Positions 14,535 through 28,289 of a DNA stretch of 64,000 nucleotides are shown piece by piece. Source of the stretch: Xylocopa sonorina (taxonomy: Eukaryota; Arthropoda; Insecta; Hymenoptera; Apidae). Numbering within the stretch: position 1 is the stretch's first letter; every line of letters begins with the position of its first letter. Below the pieces are notes generated by a model that saw only the letters and a program-made list of their open reading frames with translations, was not told the DNA's origin and did not search any database. The position numbers and the translations under genes were made by a program. The stretch covers positions 930,001 to 994,000 of the forward strand of contig NW_027490163.1 of the NCBI RefSeq assembly GCF_050948175.1, given 5' to 3'.

Positions 14535-16140
14535 TCGAATTCACTTCATAGGAATCTAAATGCGACATTTCCATGCTAGGAAATAGCCCTTGCAGATATC
14601 TCCGCATTGAGGCAATAGAGTCCTAATGCTTCTTAAAACGAGATGTAGCATTTCATTTCTATGTTTCGTGATAAGATATAATATTCATTGCGAAGTGTCA
14701 TGCATACCTCCTATTCACTCCAAACGAATGTAAATGCGACACTTCCTTGCTAGGGCATAGCGTTTGCAGATGCCTACGTATCGTAGCAATAGAGTGCTAA
14801 TGCATCTTAGATCGCGATATCGCATCTCATTTTTATGTTTCGTGATAAGTTATAATATTCATTGCGAAGTGTCATGTATACATCGTATTCACTTCAAAAG
14901 AATGTAAATGCGACACTTCCTTGCTAGGAAATAGCGTATTCAGATGTCTACGTATCGTAGCAATGGAGTTCTAATGCTTCTCAAAACGCGATATCGCATC
15001 TCATTTCTATGCTTCATGATAAGATATAATATTCATTGCGAAGTGTCATGTAAACCTCGAATTCACTTCAAAGGAATCTAAATGCGACATTTCCATGCTA
15101 GGAAATAGCCCTTGCAGATATATCCGCATTGAGGCAATAGAGTCCTAATGCTTCTTAAGACGCGATATCGCATCTCACTTATATTTTACATGATAAGATA
15201 TAATGTTCATTGTGAAGTGTCATGTATATCTCGTATTCAAAAGAATGTAAATGCGAATCTTCCTTGCTAGGAAATAGCGTATTCAGATGTCTACGTATCG
15301 TAGCAATAGTGTCCTAATGCTTCTTAAAACGAGATGTCGCATTTCATTTCTATGTTTCGTGATAAGATATAATATTCATTGCGAAGTGTCATGTATACCT
15401 CGAATTCACTTCAAAGGAATCTAAATGCGACATTTCCATGCTAGGAAATAGCCCTTGCAGATATCTCCGCATTGAGGCAATAGAGTCCTAATGCTTCTTA
15501 AAACGAGATGTCGCATTTCATTTCTATGTTTCGTGATAAGATATGATATTCATTCCGAAGTGTCATGTATACCTCGAATTCACTTCATAGGAATCTAAAT
15601 GCGACATTTCCATGCTAGGAAATAGCCCTTGCAGATATCTCCGCATTGAGGCAATAGAGTCCTAATGCTTCTTAAAACGAGATGTAGCATTTCATTTCTA
15701 TGTTTCGTGATAAGATATAATATTCATTGCGAAGTGTCATGCATACCTCCTATTCACTCCAAACGAATGTAAATGCGACACTTCCTTTCTAGGGCATAGC
15801 GTTTGCAGATGCCTACGTATCGTAGCAATAGAGTGCTAATGCATCTTAGATCGCGATATCGCATCTCATTTTTATGTTTCGTGATAAGTTATAATATTCA
15901 TTGCGAAGTGTCATGCATACATCGTATTCACTTCAAAAGAATGTAAATGCGACACTTCCTTGCTAGGAAATAGCGTATTCAGATGTCTACGTATCGTAGC
16001 AATGGAGTTCTAATGCTTCTCAAAACGCGATATCGCATCTCATTTCTATGCTTCATGATAAGATATAATATTCATTGCGAAGTGTCATGTAAACCTCGAA
16101 TTCACTTCAAAGGAATCTAAATGCGACATTTCCATGCTAG
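14535..16140 (+). repeat. Higher-order repeat R, second cluster (1039-bp unit)
   Basis: The landmark TCGAATTCACTTCATAGG recurs at 14535 and 15574, again 1039 bp apart. It follows a block at ~13150-14530 that matches ~5347-6730. The order of blocks in the first ~9 kb is therefore repeated, with the R copy number changed. The end is approximate. Confidence 0.75.
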
Positions 16141-19100
16141 GAAATAGCCCTTGCAGATATATCCGCATTGAGGCAATAGAGTCCTAATGCTTCTTAAGAC
16201 GCGATATCGCATCTCACTTATATTTTACATGATAAGATATAATGTTCATTGTGAAGTGTCATGTATATCTCGTATTCAAAAGAATGTAAATGCGAATCTT
16301 CCTTGCTAGGAAATAGCGTATTCAGATGTCTACGTATCGTAGCAATAGTGTCCTAATGCTTCTTAAAACGAGATGTCGCATTTCATTTCTATGTTTTGTG
16401 ATAAGATATAATATTCATTGCGAAGTGTCATGCATACCTCCTATTCACTCCAAACGAATGTAAATGCGACACTTCCTTGCTAGTGCATAGCGTTTGCAGA
16501 TGCCTACGTATCGTAGCAATAGAGTTCTGATGCTTCTAAGATCGCGATATCGCATCTCATTTTTATGTTTCGTGATATGTTATAATATTCATTCCGAAGT
16601 GTCATGTAAACCTCGAATTCACTTCGAAAGAATGTAAATGCGACTATTGCTTGCTAGGAAATAGCGTTTGCAGATGTCTACGTATCGTAGCAATAGAGTT
16701 CTAATGCTTCTTAGATCGCGATATCGCATCTCATTTCTATGTTCCGTGATATGTTATAATATTCACTCCGAAGTGTCATGTAAACCTCGAATTCACTTCA
16801 AAAGAATGTAAATGCGACACTTCCTTGCTAGGAAATAGCGTATTCAGATGTCTACGAATCGTAGCAATAGAGTTCTAATGCTACTTAAATCGCGATATCG
16901 CATCTCAATTGTATGTTTCGTGATAAGATATAATATTCATTGCGAAGTGTCATGTATACCTCGTAATCACGTCAAAAGAATGTAAATGCGACTACTCCTT
17001 GCTAGGAAATAGCGTATTCAGATGTCTACGAATCGTAGCAATAGAGTTCTAATGCTTCTTAAAACGCGATATCGCATCTCACTTCTGTGTTTCATGATAA
17101 GATATAATATTCATTGCTGAGTGTCATGTATACCTCGTATTCACCTCAAAAGAATGTAAATGCGACTATTCCTATCTAGGGCATAGCGTTCGCAGAAGCC
17201 TAAGTATTGTAGCAATAGAGTTATAATGCTCCTTAGATCGCGATATCGCATCTCATTTCTATGTTTCGTGATAAGTTATAATATTAATTGCGAAGTGTCA
17301 TGTATACCTCGCATTCACTACAAAAGAATGAAAATGCGACACTTCCATGCTAGGAAATAGCGTCTGCAGATGTCTATGCGTCGAGGCAATAGAGTTCTAA
17401 TGCTTCTTAGATCGCGATATCGCATCACATTTTTATGTTTCGTGATATGTTATAATATTCATTCCGAAGTGTCATGTAAACCTCGAATTCACTTCAAAGG
17501 AATCTAAATGCGACATTTCCATGCTAGGAAATAGCCCTTGCAGATATATCCGCATTGAGGCAATAGAGTCCTAATGCTTCTTAAGACGCGATATCGCATC
17601 TCACTTATATTTTACATGATAAGATATAATGTTCATTGTGAAGTGTCATGTATATCTCGTATTCAAAAGAATGTAAATGCGAATCTTCCTTGCTAGGAGA
17701 TAGCGTATTCAGATGTCTACGTATCGTAGCAATAGTGTCCTAATGCTTCTTAAAACGAGATGTCGCATTTCATTTCTATGCTTTGTGATAAGATATAATA
17801 TTCATTGCGAAGTGTCATGCATACCTCCTATTCAGTCCAAACGAATGTAAATGCGACACTTCCTTGCTAGTGCATAGCGTTTGCAGATGCCTACGTATCG
17901 TAGCAATAGAGTTCAAATGCTTCTTATATTGCGATATCGCATCTCATTTCTATGTTTCGTGATAAGTTATAATATTCATTCCGAAGAGTCATGTATACCT
18001 CGAATTCACTTCAAAAGAATGTAAATGCGACACTTCCATGCTAGGAAATAGCGTTTGCTGATATCTCCGCATCGAGGCAATAGGGTTCTAATGCTTCTTA
18101 AAACGCGATGTCGCATCTCACTTCTATGTTACGTGATAAGATATAATATTCATTGCGAAGTGTCATGTATACCTCGTGTTCACTACAAAAGAACGTAAAT
18201 GCGACACTTCCGTGCTAGGAAATAGCGTCTGCAGATGTCTACGCGTCGAGGCAATAGAGTTCTAATGCTTCTTAAAACGCGATATCGCATCTCAATTCTA
18301 TGTCACATGAGAAGATATAATGTTCATTGCGAAGTGTCATGTGTACATCGAATTCACTTCAAAAGAATGTAAATGCGACACTTCCATGCTAGGAAATAGC
18401 GTTTGCAAATATCTCCGCATCGAGGCAATGGGGTTCTAATGCTTCTTAAAACGCGATATCGCATCTCACTTCTATGTTTCATGATAAGATATAATGTTCA
18501 TTGCGAAGTGTCATGTATACCTCGTATTCACTTTAAAAGAATGTAAATGCGAATCTTCCTTGCTAGGAAATGGCGCTTGCAGATGTCTATGTATCGTAGC
18601 AATAGATTTCTAATGCTTCTTAAAACGCGATATCGCACCTCATTTATATGTTTCGTGATAAGATATAATATTCATTGCGAAGCATCATGTATACCTCGTA
18701 TTCACTTCAAACGAATGTAAGTGCGGCACTTCCTCGCTAGGAAGTAGCGTTTGCAGATGTTTCCGCATAGAGGCCATAGAGTTCTAATGCTTCTTACAAC
18801 GGGATATCGCATCTCTCTTCTATGTTTCGTGATAAGATATAATATTCATTGCGAATTGTCATGTACACCTCGTATTCACTACAAAAGAATGTAATTGCGA
18901 CACCTCCATGCTAGGAAATAGCGTCTCCAGATGTCTCCGCATCGAGGCCATAGACTTCTAATGCTTCTTGAAACGCGATATCGCACCTCTCTTCTATGTT
19001 TCATGATAAGATATAATATTTATTGCGAAGTGTCATGTATACCTCGTATTCACTTCAGAACAATGTAAATGCGACTATTCCTTGCTAGGAAATAGCGTAT

Positions 19101-21342
19101 TCAGATGTCTACGCGTCGAGGCAATTGTGTTCCAATGCTACTTAAATCGCGATATCGCATCTCTCTTCTATGTTTCATGATAAGATATAATATTCATTGC
19201 GAACTGTCATGTATACCTCGTATTCTCTCCAAACGAATGTAAATGCAACACTTCCTTGCTAGGAAATAGCTTGTTCAGATCTGTACGTATCGTAGCAATA
19301 GAGTTCTAATGGTGCTTAGATCGCGATATAGCATCTCATTTCTATGTTTCGTGATAAGATATAATATTCATTGCGAAGTGTCATGTATACCTCGCATTCA
19401 CTACAAAAGAATGAAATTGCGACACTTCCTTGCTAGGAAATAGCGTCTGCAGATGTCTACGCATCGAGGCAATAGAGTTCTAATGCTTCTTAAAAGGCGA
19501 TATCGCATCTCATTTCTATGTTTCATTATAAGATATAATATTCATTGCTGAGTGTCATGTATACCTCGTATTCACCTCAAAAGAATGTAAATGCGACTAT
19601 TCCTTTCTAGGGCATAGCGTTCGCAGATGCCTAAGTATCGTAGCAATAGAGTTCTAATGCTCCTTAGATCGCGATATCGCATCTCATTTCTATGTTTCGT
19701 GATAAGTTATAATATTAATTGCGAAGTGTCATGTATACCTCGCATTCACTACAAAAGAATGAAAATGCGACACTTCCATGCTAGGAAATAGCGTCTGCAG
19801 ATGTCTATGCGTCGAGGCAATAGAGTTCTAATGCTTCTTAGATCGCGATATCGCATCACATTTTTATGTTTCGTGATAAGTTATAATATTCATTCCGAAG
19901 TGTCATGTAAACCTCGAATTCACTTCAAAGGAATCTAAATGCGACATTTCCATGCTAGGAAATAGCCCTTGCAGATATATCCGCATTGAGGCAATAGAGT
20001 CCTAATGCTTCTTAAGACGCGATATCGCATCTCACTTATATTTTACATGATAAGATATAATGTTCATTGTGAAGTGTCATGTATATCTCGTATTCAAAAG
20101 AATGTAAATGCGAATCTTCCTTGCTAGGAAATAGCGTATTCAGATGTCTACGTATCGTAGCAATAGTGTCCTAATGCTTCTTAAAACGAGATGTCGCATT
20201 TCATTTCTATGTTTTGTGATAAGATATAATATTCATTGCGAAGTGTCATGCATACCTCCTATTCACTCCAAACGAATGTAAATGGGACACTTCCTTGCTA
20301 GTGCATAGCGTTTGCAGATGTCTACGTATCGTAGCAATAGAGTTCTAATGCTTCTTAGATCGCGATATCCCATCTCATTTTTATGTTTCGTGATATGTTA
20401 TAACATTCATTCCGAAGTGTCATGTAAACCTCGAATTCACTTCAAAAGAATGTAAATGCGAATCTCCCATGCTAGGAAATAACGTTTGCAGATGCCTACG
20501 TATCGGAGCAATAGAGTTCTAATGCTACTTAAATCTCGATATCGCATCTCACTTATATGCTTCATGATAAGATATAATATTCATTGCGAAGTGTCATGTA
20601 TACCCCGTATTCACTTCAAAAGAATGTAAATGCGAATCTTCCTTGCTAGGAAATAGCGCTTGCAGATGTCTACGTTTCGAAGCAATAGTGTTCTAATGCT
20701 TCTTGAAACGCGATATCGCATCTCATTTCTATGCTTCGTGATAAGATATAATATTCATTGCGAAGTGACATGTACACATCATATTCACTACAAAAGAATG
20801 TAAATGCGACACTTCCATGCTAGGAAATAGCGTTTGCAGATGTCTCCGCATCGAGGACATAGAATTTTAATGCTTCTTACAACGCGATATCGCATCCCTC
20901 TTCTATGTTTCGTGATAAGATATAATATTCATTGCGAACTGTCATGTATACCTCGTATTCACTTCAAAAGAATGTAAGTGCGACACTTCCATGCTAGGAA
21001 ATAGCGCCTGCAGATGTCTACCCGTCGAGGCAATAGAGTTCAGCTGCTTCTTAAAACGCGATATCGCATCTCACATCTATGTTTCATGTTAAGATATAAT
21101 ATTTATAGCGAAGTGTCATGTATACCTCGTATTCACTTCAAAAGAATGTAAATCCGACTATTCCTTGCTAGGAAATAGTGTTTGCAGATGCCAACGTATC
21201 GTAGCAATAGAGTTCTAATGCTGCTTAAGTCGCGATATCGCATCTCATTTTTATGTTTCGTGATAATATGTAATATTCATTGCGAATTGTTATGTACACC
21301 TCGTATTCACTTCAAAAGAATGTAAATGCGACACTTCCATGC

Positions 21343-23950
21343 TAGGAAATAGCGTCTGCAGATGTCTACGTGTAGAGGCAATAGAGATCTAATGCTTCTT
21401 AAAACGCGATATCGCATCTCACTTCTATGTTTCATGGTAAGATATAATATTCATTGCGAAGTGTCATGTATACCTCGTTTTCACTTCAAAAAAAATGTAA
21501 GTGCCACACTTCCATGCTAGGAAATAGCGTTTGCAGATGCCTACGTATCGTAGCAATAGAGTTCTAATGCTTCTTAGATCGCGATATCGCATCTCATTTC
21601 TATGATTCGTGATAAGTTAGAATATTCATACAGAAGTGTCATGTATACCTCGAATTCTTTTCAAAAGAATGTAAATGCGACACTTCCTTCCTAGGAAATA
21701 GCGTCTTCAGATATTTACATATCGTAGCAATACAGTTTTAAGCTACTTAAATTGCGATATCGCATCTCACTTCTATGTTACATGATAAGATATAATGTTC
21801 AGTGCGAAGTGTTCCGTATACCTCGTATTCACTTCAAAGGAATGTAAATGCGAATCTTCCTTGCTAGGAAATAGCGTTTGCAGATGTCTAGGTATCGTAG
21901 CAATAGAGTTCTAATGCTACTTAAATTGCGATATCGCATCTCATTTATACGTTTCATGATGAGATATAATATTCATTGCGAAGTGTCATGTATACCTCGT
22001 GTTCAGTACAAAAGAATGTAAATGCGAATCTTTCTTGCTAGGAAATAGCGTTTGCAGACGTCTACGTATCTTAGTAATAGCGTTCTAATGCTACTTATAT
22101 CGCCATATCACATCTCATTTATATGTTTCGTGATAATATATAATAATCATTGCGAAGTGTCATGCATACCTCGTATTCACTTCAAAAGAATGTAAATGCG
22201 ACACTTCCATGCTAGGTAATAGCGTCTGCAGATGTCTACGTGTAGAGGCAATAGAGATCTAATACTTCTTAAAGCGCGATATCGCATCTCACTTCTATGT
22301 TTCATGGTAAGATATAATATTCATTGCGAAGTGTCATGTATACCTCGTATTCAATTCAAAAAAATGTAAGTGCCACACTTCCATGCTAGGAAATAGCGTT
22401 TGCAGATGCCTACGTATCGTAGCAATAGAGTTCTAATGCTTCTTAGATCGCGATATCGCATCTCATTTCTATGATTCGTGATAAGTTAGAATATTCATAC
22501 AGAAGTGTCATGTATACCTCGAATTCTCTTCAAAAGAATGTAAATGCGACACTTCCTTCCTAGGAAATAGCGTCTTCAGATGTTTACGTATCGTAGCAAT
22601 ACAGTTTTAAGCTACTTAAATCGCGATATCGCATCTCACTTCTATGTTACATGATAAGATATAATGTTCAGTGCGAAGTGTTCCGTATACCTCGTATTCA
22701 CTTCAAAGGAATGTAAATGCGAATCTTCCTTGCTAGGAAATAGCGTTTGCAGATGTCTACGTATCGTAGCAATAGAGTTCTAATACTACTTAAATCGCGA
22801 TATCGCATCTCACTTCTATATTTCGTGATAAGATATAATGTTCATTGCGAAGTGTCATGTATACCTCGTATTCACTTCAAAAGAATGTAAGTGCGACACT
22901 TCCATGCTAGGAAATAGCGTTTGCAGATGTCTCCGCATCGAGGCCATAGAGTTCTAATGCTTCTTAAAACGCGATATCGCATCTCATTTCTATGCTTCGT
23001 GATAAGATATAATATTCATTGCGAAGTGTCATGTATACCTCGTATTCACTTCAAAAGTATGTAAATGCGACACTTCCATGCTAGGTAATAGCGTCTGCAG
23101 ATGTCTACGTGTAGAGGCAATAGAGATCTAATACTTCTTAAAGCGCGATATCGCATCTCACTTCTATGTTTCATGGTAAGATATAATATTCATTGCGAAG
23201 TGTCATGTATACCTCGTATTCACTTCAAAAAAATGTAAGTGCCACACTTCCATGCTAGGAAATAGCGTTTGCAGATGCCTACGTATCGTAGCAATAGAGT
23301 TCTAATGCTTCTTAGATCGCGATATCGCATCTCATTTCTATGATTCGTGATAAGTTAGAATATTCATACAGAAGTGTCATGTATACCTCGAATTCTCTTC
23401 AAAAGAATGTAAATGCGACACTTCCTTCCTAGGAAATAGCGTCTTCAGATGCTTACGTATCGTAGCAATACAGTTTTAAGCTACTTAAATCGCGATATCG
23501 CATCTCACTTCTATGTTACATGATAAGATATAATGTTCAGTGCGAAGTGTTCCGTATACCTCGTATTCACTTCAAAGGAATGCAAATGCGAATCTTCCTT
23601 GCTAGGAAATAGCGTTTGCAGATGTCTACGTATCGTAGCAATAGAGTTCTAATACTACTTAAATCGCGATATCGCATCTCACTTCTATATTTCGTGATAA
23701 GATATAATATTCATTGCGATGTGTCATGTATACCTCGTATTCACTTCAAAAGAATGTAAGTGCGACACTTCCATGCTAGGGAATAGCGTTTGCAGATGTC
23801 TCCGCACCGAGGCCATAGAGTTTTAACGCTTCTTACAACGCGATATCACAACTCTCTTCTATGTTTCATGATAAGATATAATATTCATTCCGAAGTGTCA
23901 TGTATACCTCGTATTCACTCCAAACGAATGTAAATGCGACACTTCCTTGC
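21343..23950 (+). repeat. Higher-order repeat S, ~870-bp five-monomer unit
   Basis: Units start at 21343, 22213 and 23082 with the variant GTGTAGAGGCAATAGAGATC. The next monomer carries TATGATTCGTGATAAG and ATTCATACAG, and another carries CAGTTTTAAGCTACTT. Spacing is 870 and 869 bp, so five monomers. The first copy is more diverged than the later two. The end is approximate. Confidence 0.75.
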
Positions 23951-26900
23951 TGGGAAATAGCGTATTCAAATGTCTACGTATCGTAGCAATAGTGTTCTAA
24001 TGCTACTTAAATCGCGATATCGCATCTCATTTCTATATTTCGTGATAAGATATAATATTCATTGCGAAGTGTCATGCATATCTCGTATTCACTTCAAAAG
24101 AATGTAAGTGCGAAACTTCCATGCTAGGAAAATAGCGTTTGCAGATGTCTCCACATCGAGGCCATAGAGTTCTAATGCTTCTTAAAACGCGATATCGCAT
24201 CTATCTTCTATGTTTCATGATAAGATATAACATTGATTGCGAAGTGACATGTATACCTCGTATTCACTTCAAAGGAATGTAAATGCGACTATTGCCTGCT
24301 AGGAAATAGCGTTTGCAGATGTCTACGTATCGTAGCAATAGAGTTCTAATGCTTCTTAAAACGTGATGTCGCATTTCATTCCTATATTTCGTGATAAGAT
24401 ATAATGCTCATTGCGAAGTGTCATGTATAGCTCGCATTCACTTCAAAAGAATGTAAATGCGACTATTGCTTGCTAAGGAAATAGCGTTTGCAGATGTCTA
24501 CGTATCGTAGCAATGGAGTTCCAATTCTACTTAAATCGCGATATCGCATCTCATTTATATGTTTCCTGATCAGATATAATATTCATTGCGAAGAGTCATG
24601 TATACCTCGTATTCACTTCAATAGAATGTAAATGCGACACTTCCTTGCAAAGAAATAGCGTTTGCAGATGCCTACATATCGTAGCAATAGAATTCTAATG
24701 CTTCTTAGATCGCGATATCGCATCTCATTTCTATGTTTCGCGATAAGTTATAATATTCATTCAGAAGTGTCATGTATACCTCGAATTCACTTCAAAAGAA
24801 TGTAAATGCGACACTTCCATGCTAGGAAATAGCGTTTGCAGATATCTCCGCATCGAGGCAGTAGGGTTCTAATGCTACTTAAAACGCGATATGGCACCTC
24901 ATTTCTATGTTTCGTGATAAGATGTAATATTCATTGCGAAGTGTCATGTACACCTCGTATTCACATCAAAAGAATGTAAATGCGACACTTCCATGCTAGG
25001 AAATAGCGTCTGCAGATGTCTACGCGTCGAGGCAATAGAGTTCTAATGCTTCTTAAAACGCGATATCGCATCTCACTTCTATGTTTCATGATAAGATACA
25101 ATATTCATTGCGAAGTGTCATGTATACCTCGTATTCACTTCAAAATAATGTAAATGCGACGTTTCCATCCTTGGGAATATCTTTTGCAGATGTCTACGTA
25201 TCGTAGCAATAGAGTTCTAATGCTACTTAAATCGCGATATCGCATCTCATTTACATCCTTCGTGATAAGATATAATATTCATTGCGATCTGTCATGTATA
25301 CATCGTATTCTCTTCAAAAGAATGTAAATGTGACGTTTCCATCCTAGGAAATAGCGTTTGCAGATGTCTACGTATCGTAGCAATAGAGTTCTAATGCTTC
25401 TCAAAACGCGCTATCGCATCTCATTTCTTTGCATCATGTAAAGATATAATATTGATTGCGAAGCGTCATGTATACCTCGTATTCACTCCAAACGATTGTA
25501 AATGCGACATTTCGTTGCTAGGAAATAGCGTATTCAGATGTCTGCGTATCGTAGCAATAGAGTTCTAATGCTTCTTAAAACGAGATGTCGCATTTCATTC
25601 CTATATTTCGTGATAAGATATAATGATCATTGCGAAGTGTCATGTATACCTAGTATTCACTTCAAAAGAATGTAAATGCGACTATTGCTTGCTAGGAAAT
25701 AGCGTTTGCAGATGTCTACGTATCGTAGCAATAGAGTTCTAATGCTACTTAACTCGCGATATCGCATCTCATTTATATGTTTCGTGATAAGATATAATAT
25801 TCATTGCGAAGTGTCATGTATACCTCGTATTTACTTCAAAAGAATGTAAATGCGACGTTTCCATCCTAGGAAATAGCGTTTGCAGATGTCTACATATCGT
25901 AGCAAAATAGCCCTAATGCTTCTTAAAACGAGATGTCGCATTTCATTTATATGTTTCGTGATAAGATATAATATTCATTGCGAAGTGTCATGTATACCAC
26001 GTATTCACTTCAAAAGAATGTAAATGCGACTATTCCTTCCTAGGAAATAGCGTTTGCAGATGCCTACGAATCGTAGCATTAGAGTTGTAGTGCTTCTCAA
26101 AACGCGATATCGCATCTCATTTCTATGCTTCATGATAAGATATAATATTCATTCCGAAGTGTCATGTATACCTCGTATTCACTCCAAACGAATGTAAATG
26201 CGACACTTCCTTGCTAGGAAATAGCGTATTCACATGTCTACGTATCGTAGCAATAGATTTCTAATGCTACTTAAATCGCGATAACGCATCTCATTTATAT
26301 GTTTCCTGATAAGTTATAATATTCATTCCGAAGTGTCACGTATACCTCGTATTCACTTCAAAAGAATGTAAATGCGACTACTCCTTGCTAGGAAATAGCG
26401 TTTGCAGATGCCTACGCATCGTAGCAATAGAGTTGTAGTGCTTCTCAAAACGCTACATCGCATCTCATTTCTATGCTTCATGATAGGATATAATATTAGT
26501 TGCGAACTGTCATGTATACATCGTACTCACTTCAAAAAAATGTAAATGCGACTATTGCTTGCTAGGAAATAGAGTTTGCAGATGCCTACGCTTCGTAGCA
26601 ATAGAGTTGTAGTGCTTCTCAAAACGCTACATCGCATCTCATTTCTATGCTTCATGATAAGATATAATATTCATTGCGAAGAGCCATGTATAGCTCGCAT
26701 TCACTTCAAAAGAATGTAAATGCGACTATTGCTTGCTAAGGAAATAGCGTTTGCAGATGTCTACGTATCGTAGCAATGGAGTTCTAATGCTACTTAAATC
26801 GCGATATCGCATCTCATTTATATGTTTCCTGATAAGATATAATATTCATTCAGAAGTGTCATGTATACCTCGAATTCACTTCAAAAGAATGTAAATGCGA

Positions 26901-28289
26901 CACTTCCATGCTAGGAAATAGCGTTTGCAGATATCTCCGCATCGAGGCAGTAGGGTTCTAATGCTTCTTAAAACGCGATATCGCATCTCATTTCTATGTT
27001 TCGTGATAAGATGTAATATTCATTGCGAAGTGTCATGTACACCTCGTATTCACTTCATAAGAATGTAAATGCGACACTTCCATGCCAGGAAATAGCGTCT
27101 GCAGATGTCTACGCGTCGAGGCAATAGTGTTCTAATGCTACTTAAATCGCGATATCGCATCTCATTTATATGTTTCCTGATAAGTTATAATATTCATTCC
27201 GAAGTGTCACGTATACCTCGTATTCACTTCAAAAGAATGTAAATGCGATACTTCCTTGCTTGGAAATTGCGTCTACAGATATCTGCGTAGCGTAGCAATA
27301 GTGTTCTAATGACTTCTTAAAGCGCGATTTCGCATCTCATTTCTATGTTTCAGGATAAGATACAATATTCACTGCTAAGTGTCATGTATACATCATATTC
27401 ACTTGAAATGGATGTAAATGCGACACTACCTTGTTGGGAAGTAGCGTTTGCAGATGTCTACGTGTCGTAGCATTAGGGTTCTAATGCTTCTTAAAACGCG
27501 ATATCGCATCTCACATCTATGTTTCATGATAAGATAAAATGTTCATTGCGAAGTGTCATGTATACCTCGTATTCACTACAAAAGAATGTGAATACGACAC
27601 TTCCTTGCTAGGAAATAGCGTTTGCAGATGTCTACGTATCGAGGCAATAGAGTTCTAATGCTTCTTAAAATGCGATATCGCATCTCATTTCTATGTTTCA
27701 TGATAAGATATAATATCCATTGCGAAGTGTCACTTATTCCTCGTATTCACTACAAATGAATGTAAATGTGACACTTCGATGCTAGGAAATAGCGTCTGCA
27801 GATGTCTACGCGTCGAGGCAATAGAGTTCTAATGCTTCTTAAAACGCGATACCGCATCTCAATACTATGTTTCATGTTAAGATATAATGTTCATTGCGAA
27901 GTGTCATGTATACCTCGTATTCACTTCAAAAGAATGTAAGTGCGACACTTCCATGCTAGGAAATAGCGTTTGCAGATGTCTCCGCATCGAGGCCATAGAA
28001 TTTTAATGCTTCTTACAACGCGATATCGCATCTCATTTATATGTTTCGTGATAAGATGTAATATTCATTGCGAAGTGTCATGTACACCTCGTATTCACTT
28101 CAACAGAATGTAAATGCGACTATTGCTTGCTAGGAAATTGCGTTTGCAGATGTCTAGGTATCGTAGCAATAGAGTTCTAATGCTACTTAAATTGCGATAT
28201 CGCATCTCATTTATACGTTTCATGATGAGATATAATATTCATTGCGAAGTGTCATGTATACCTCGTGTTCAGTACAAAAGAATGTAAAT

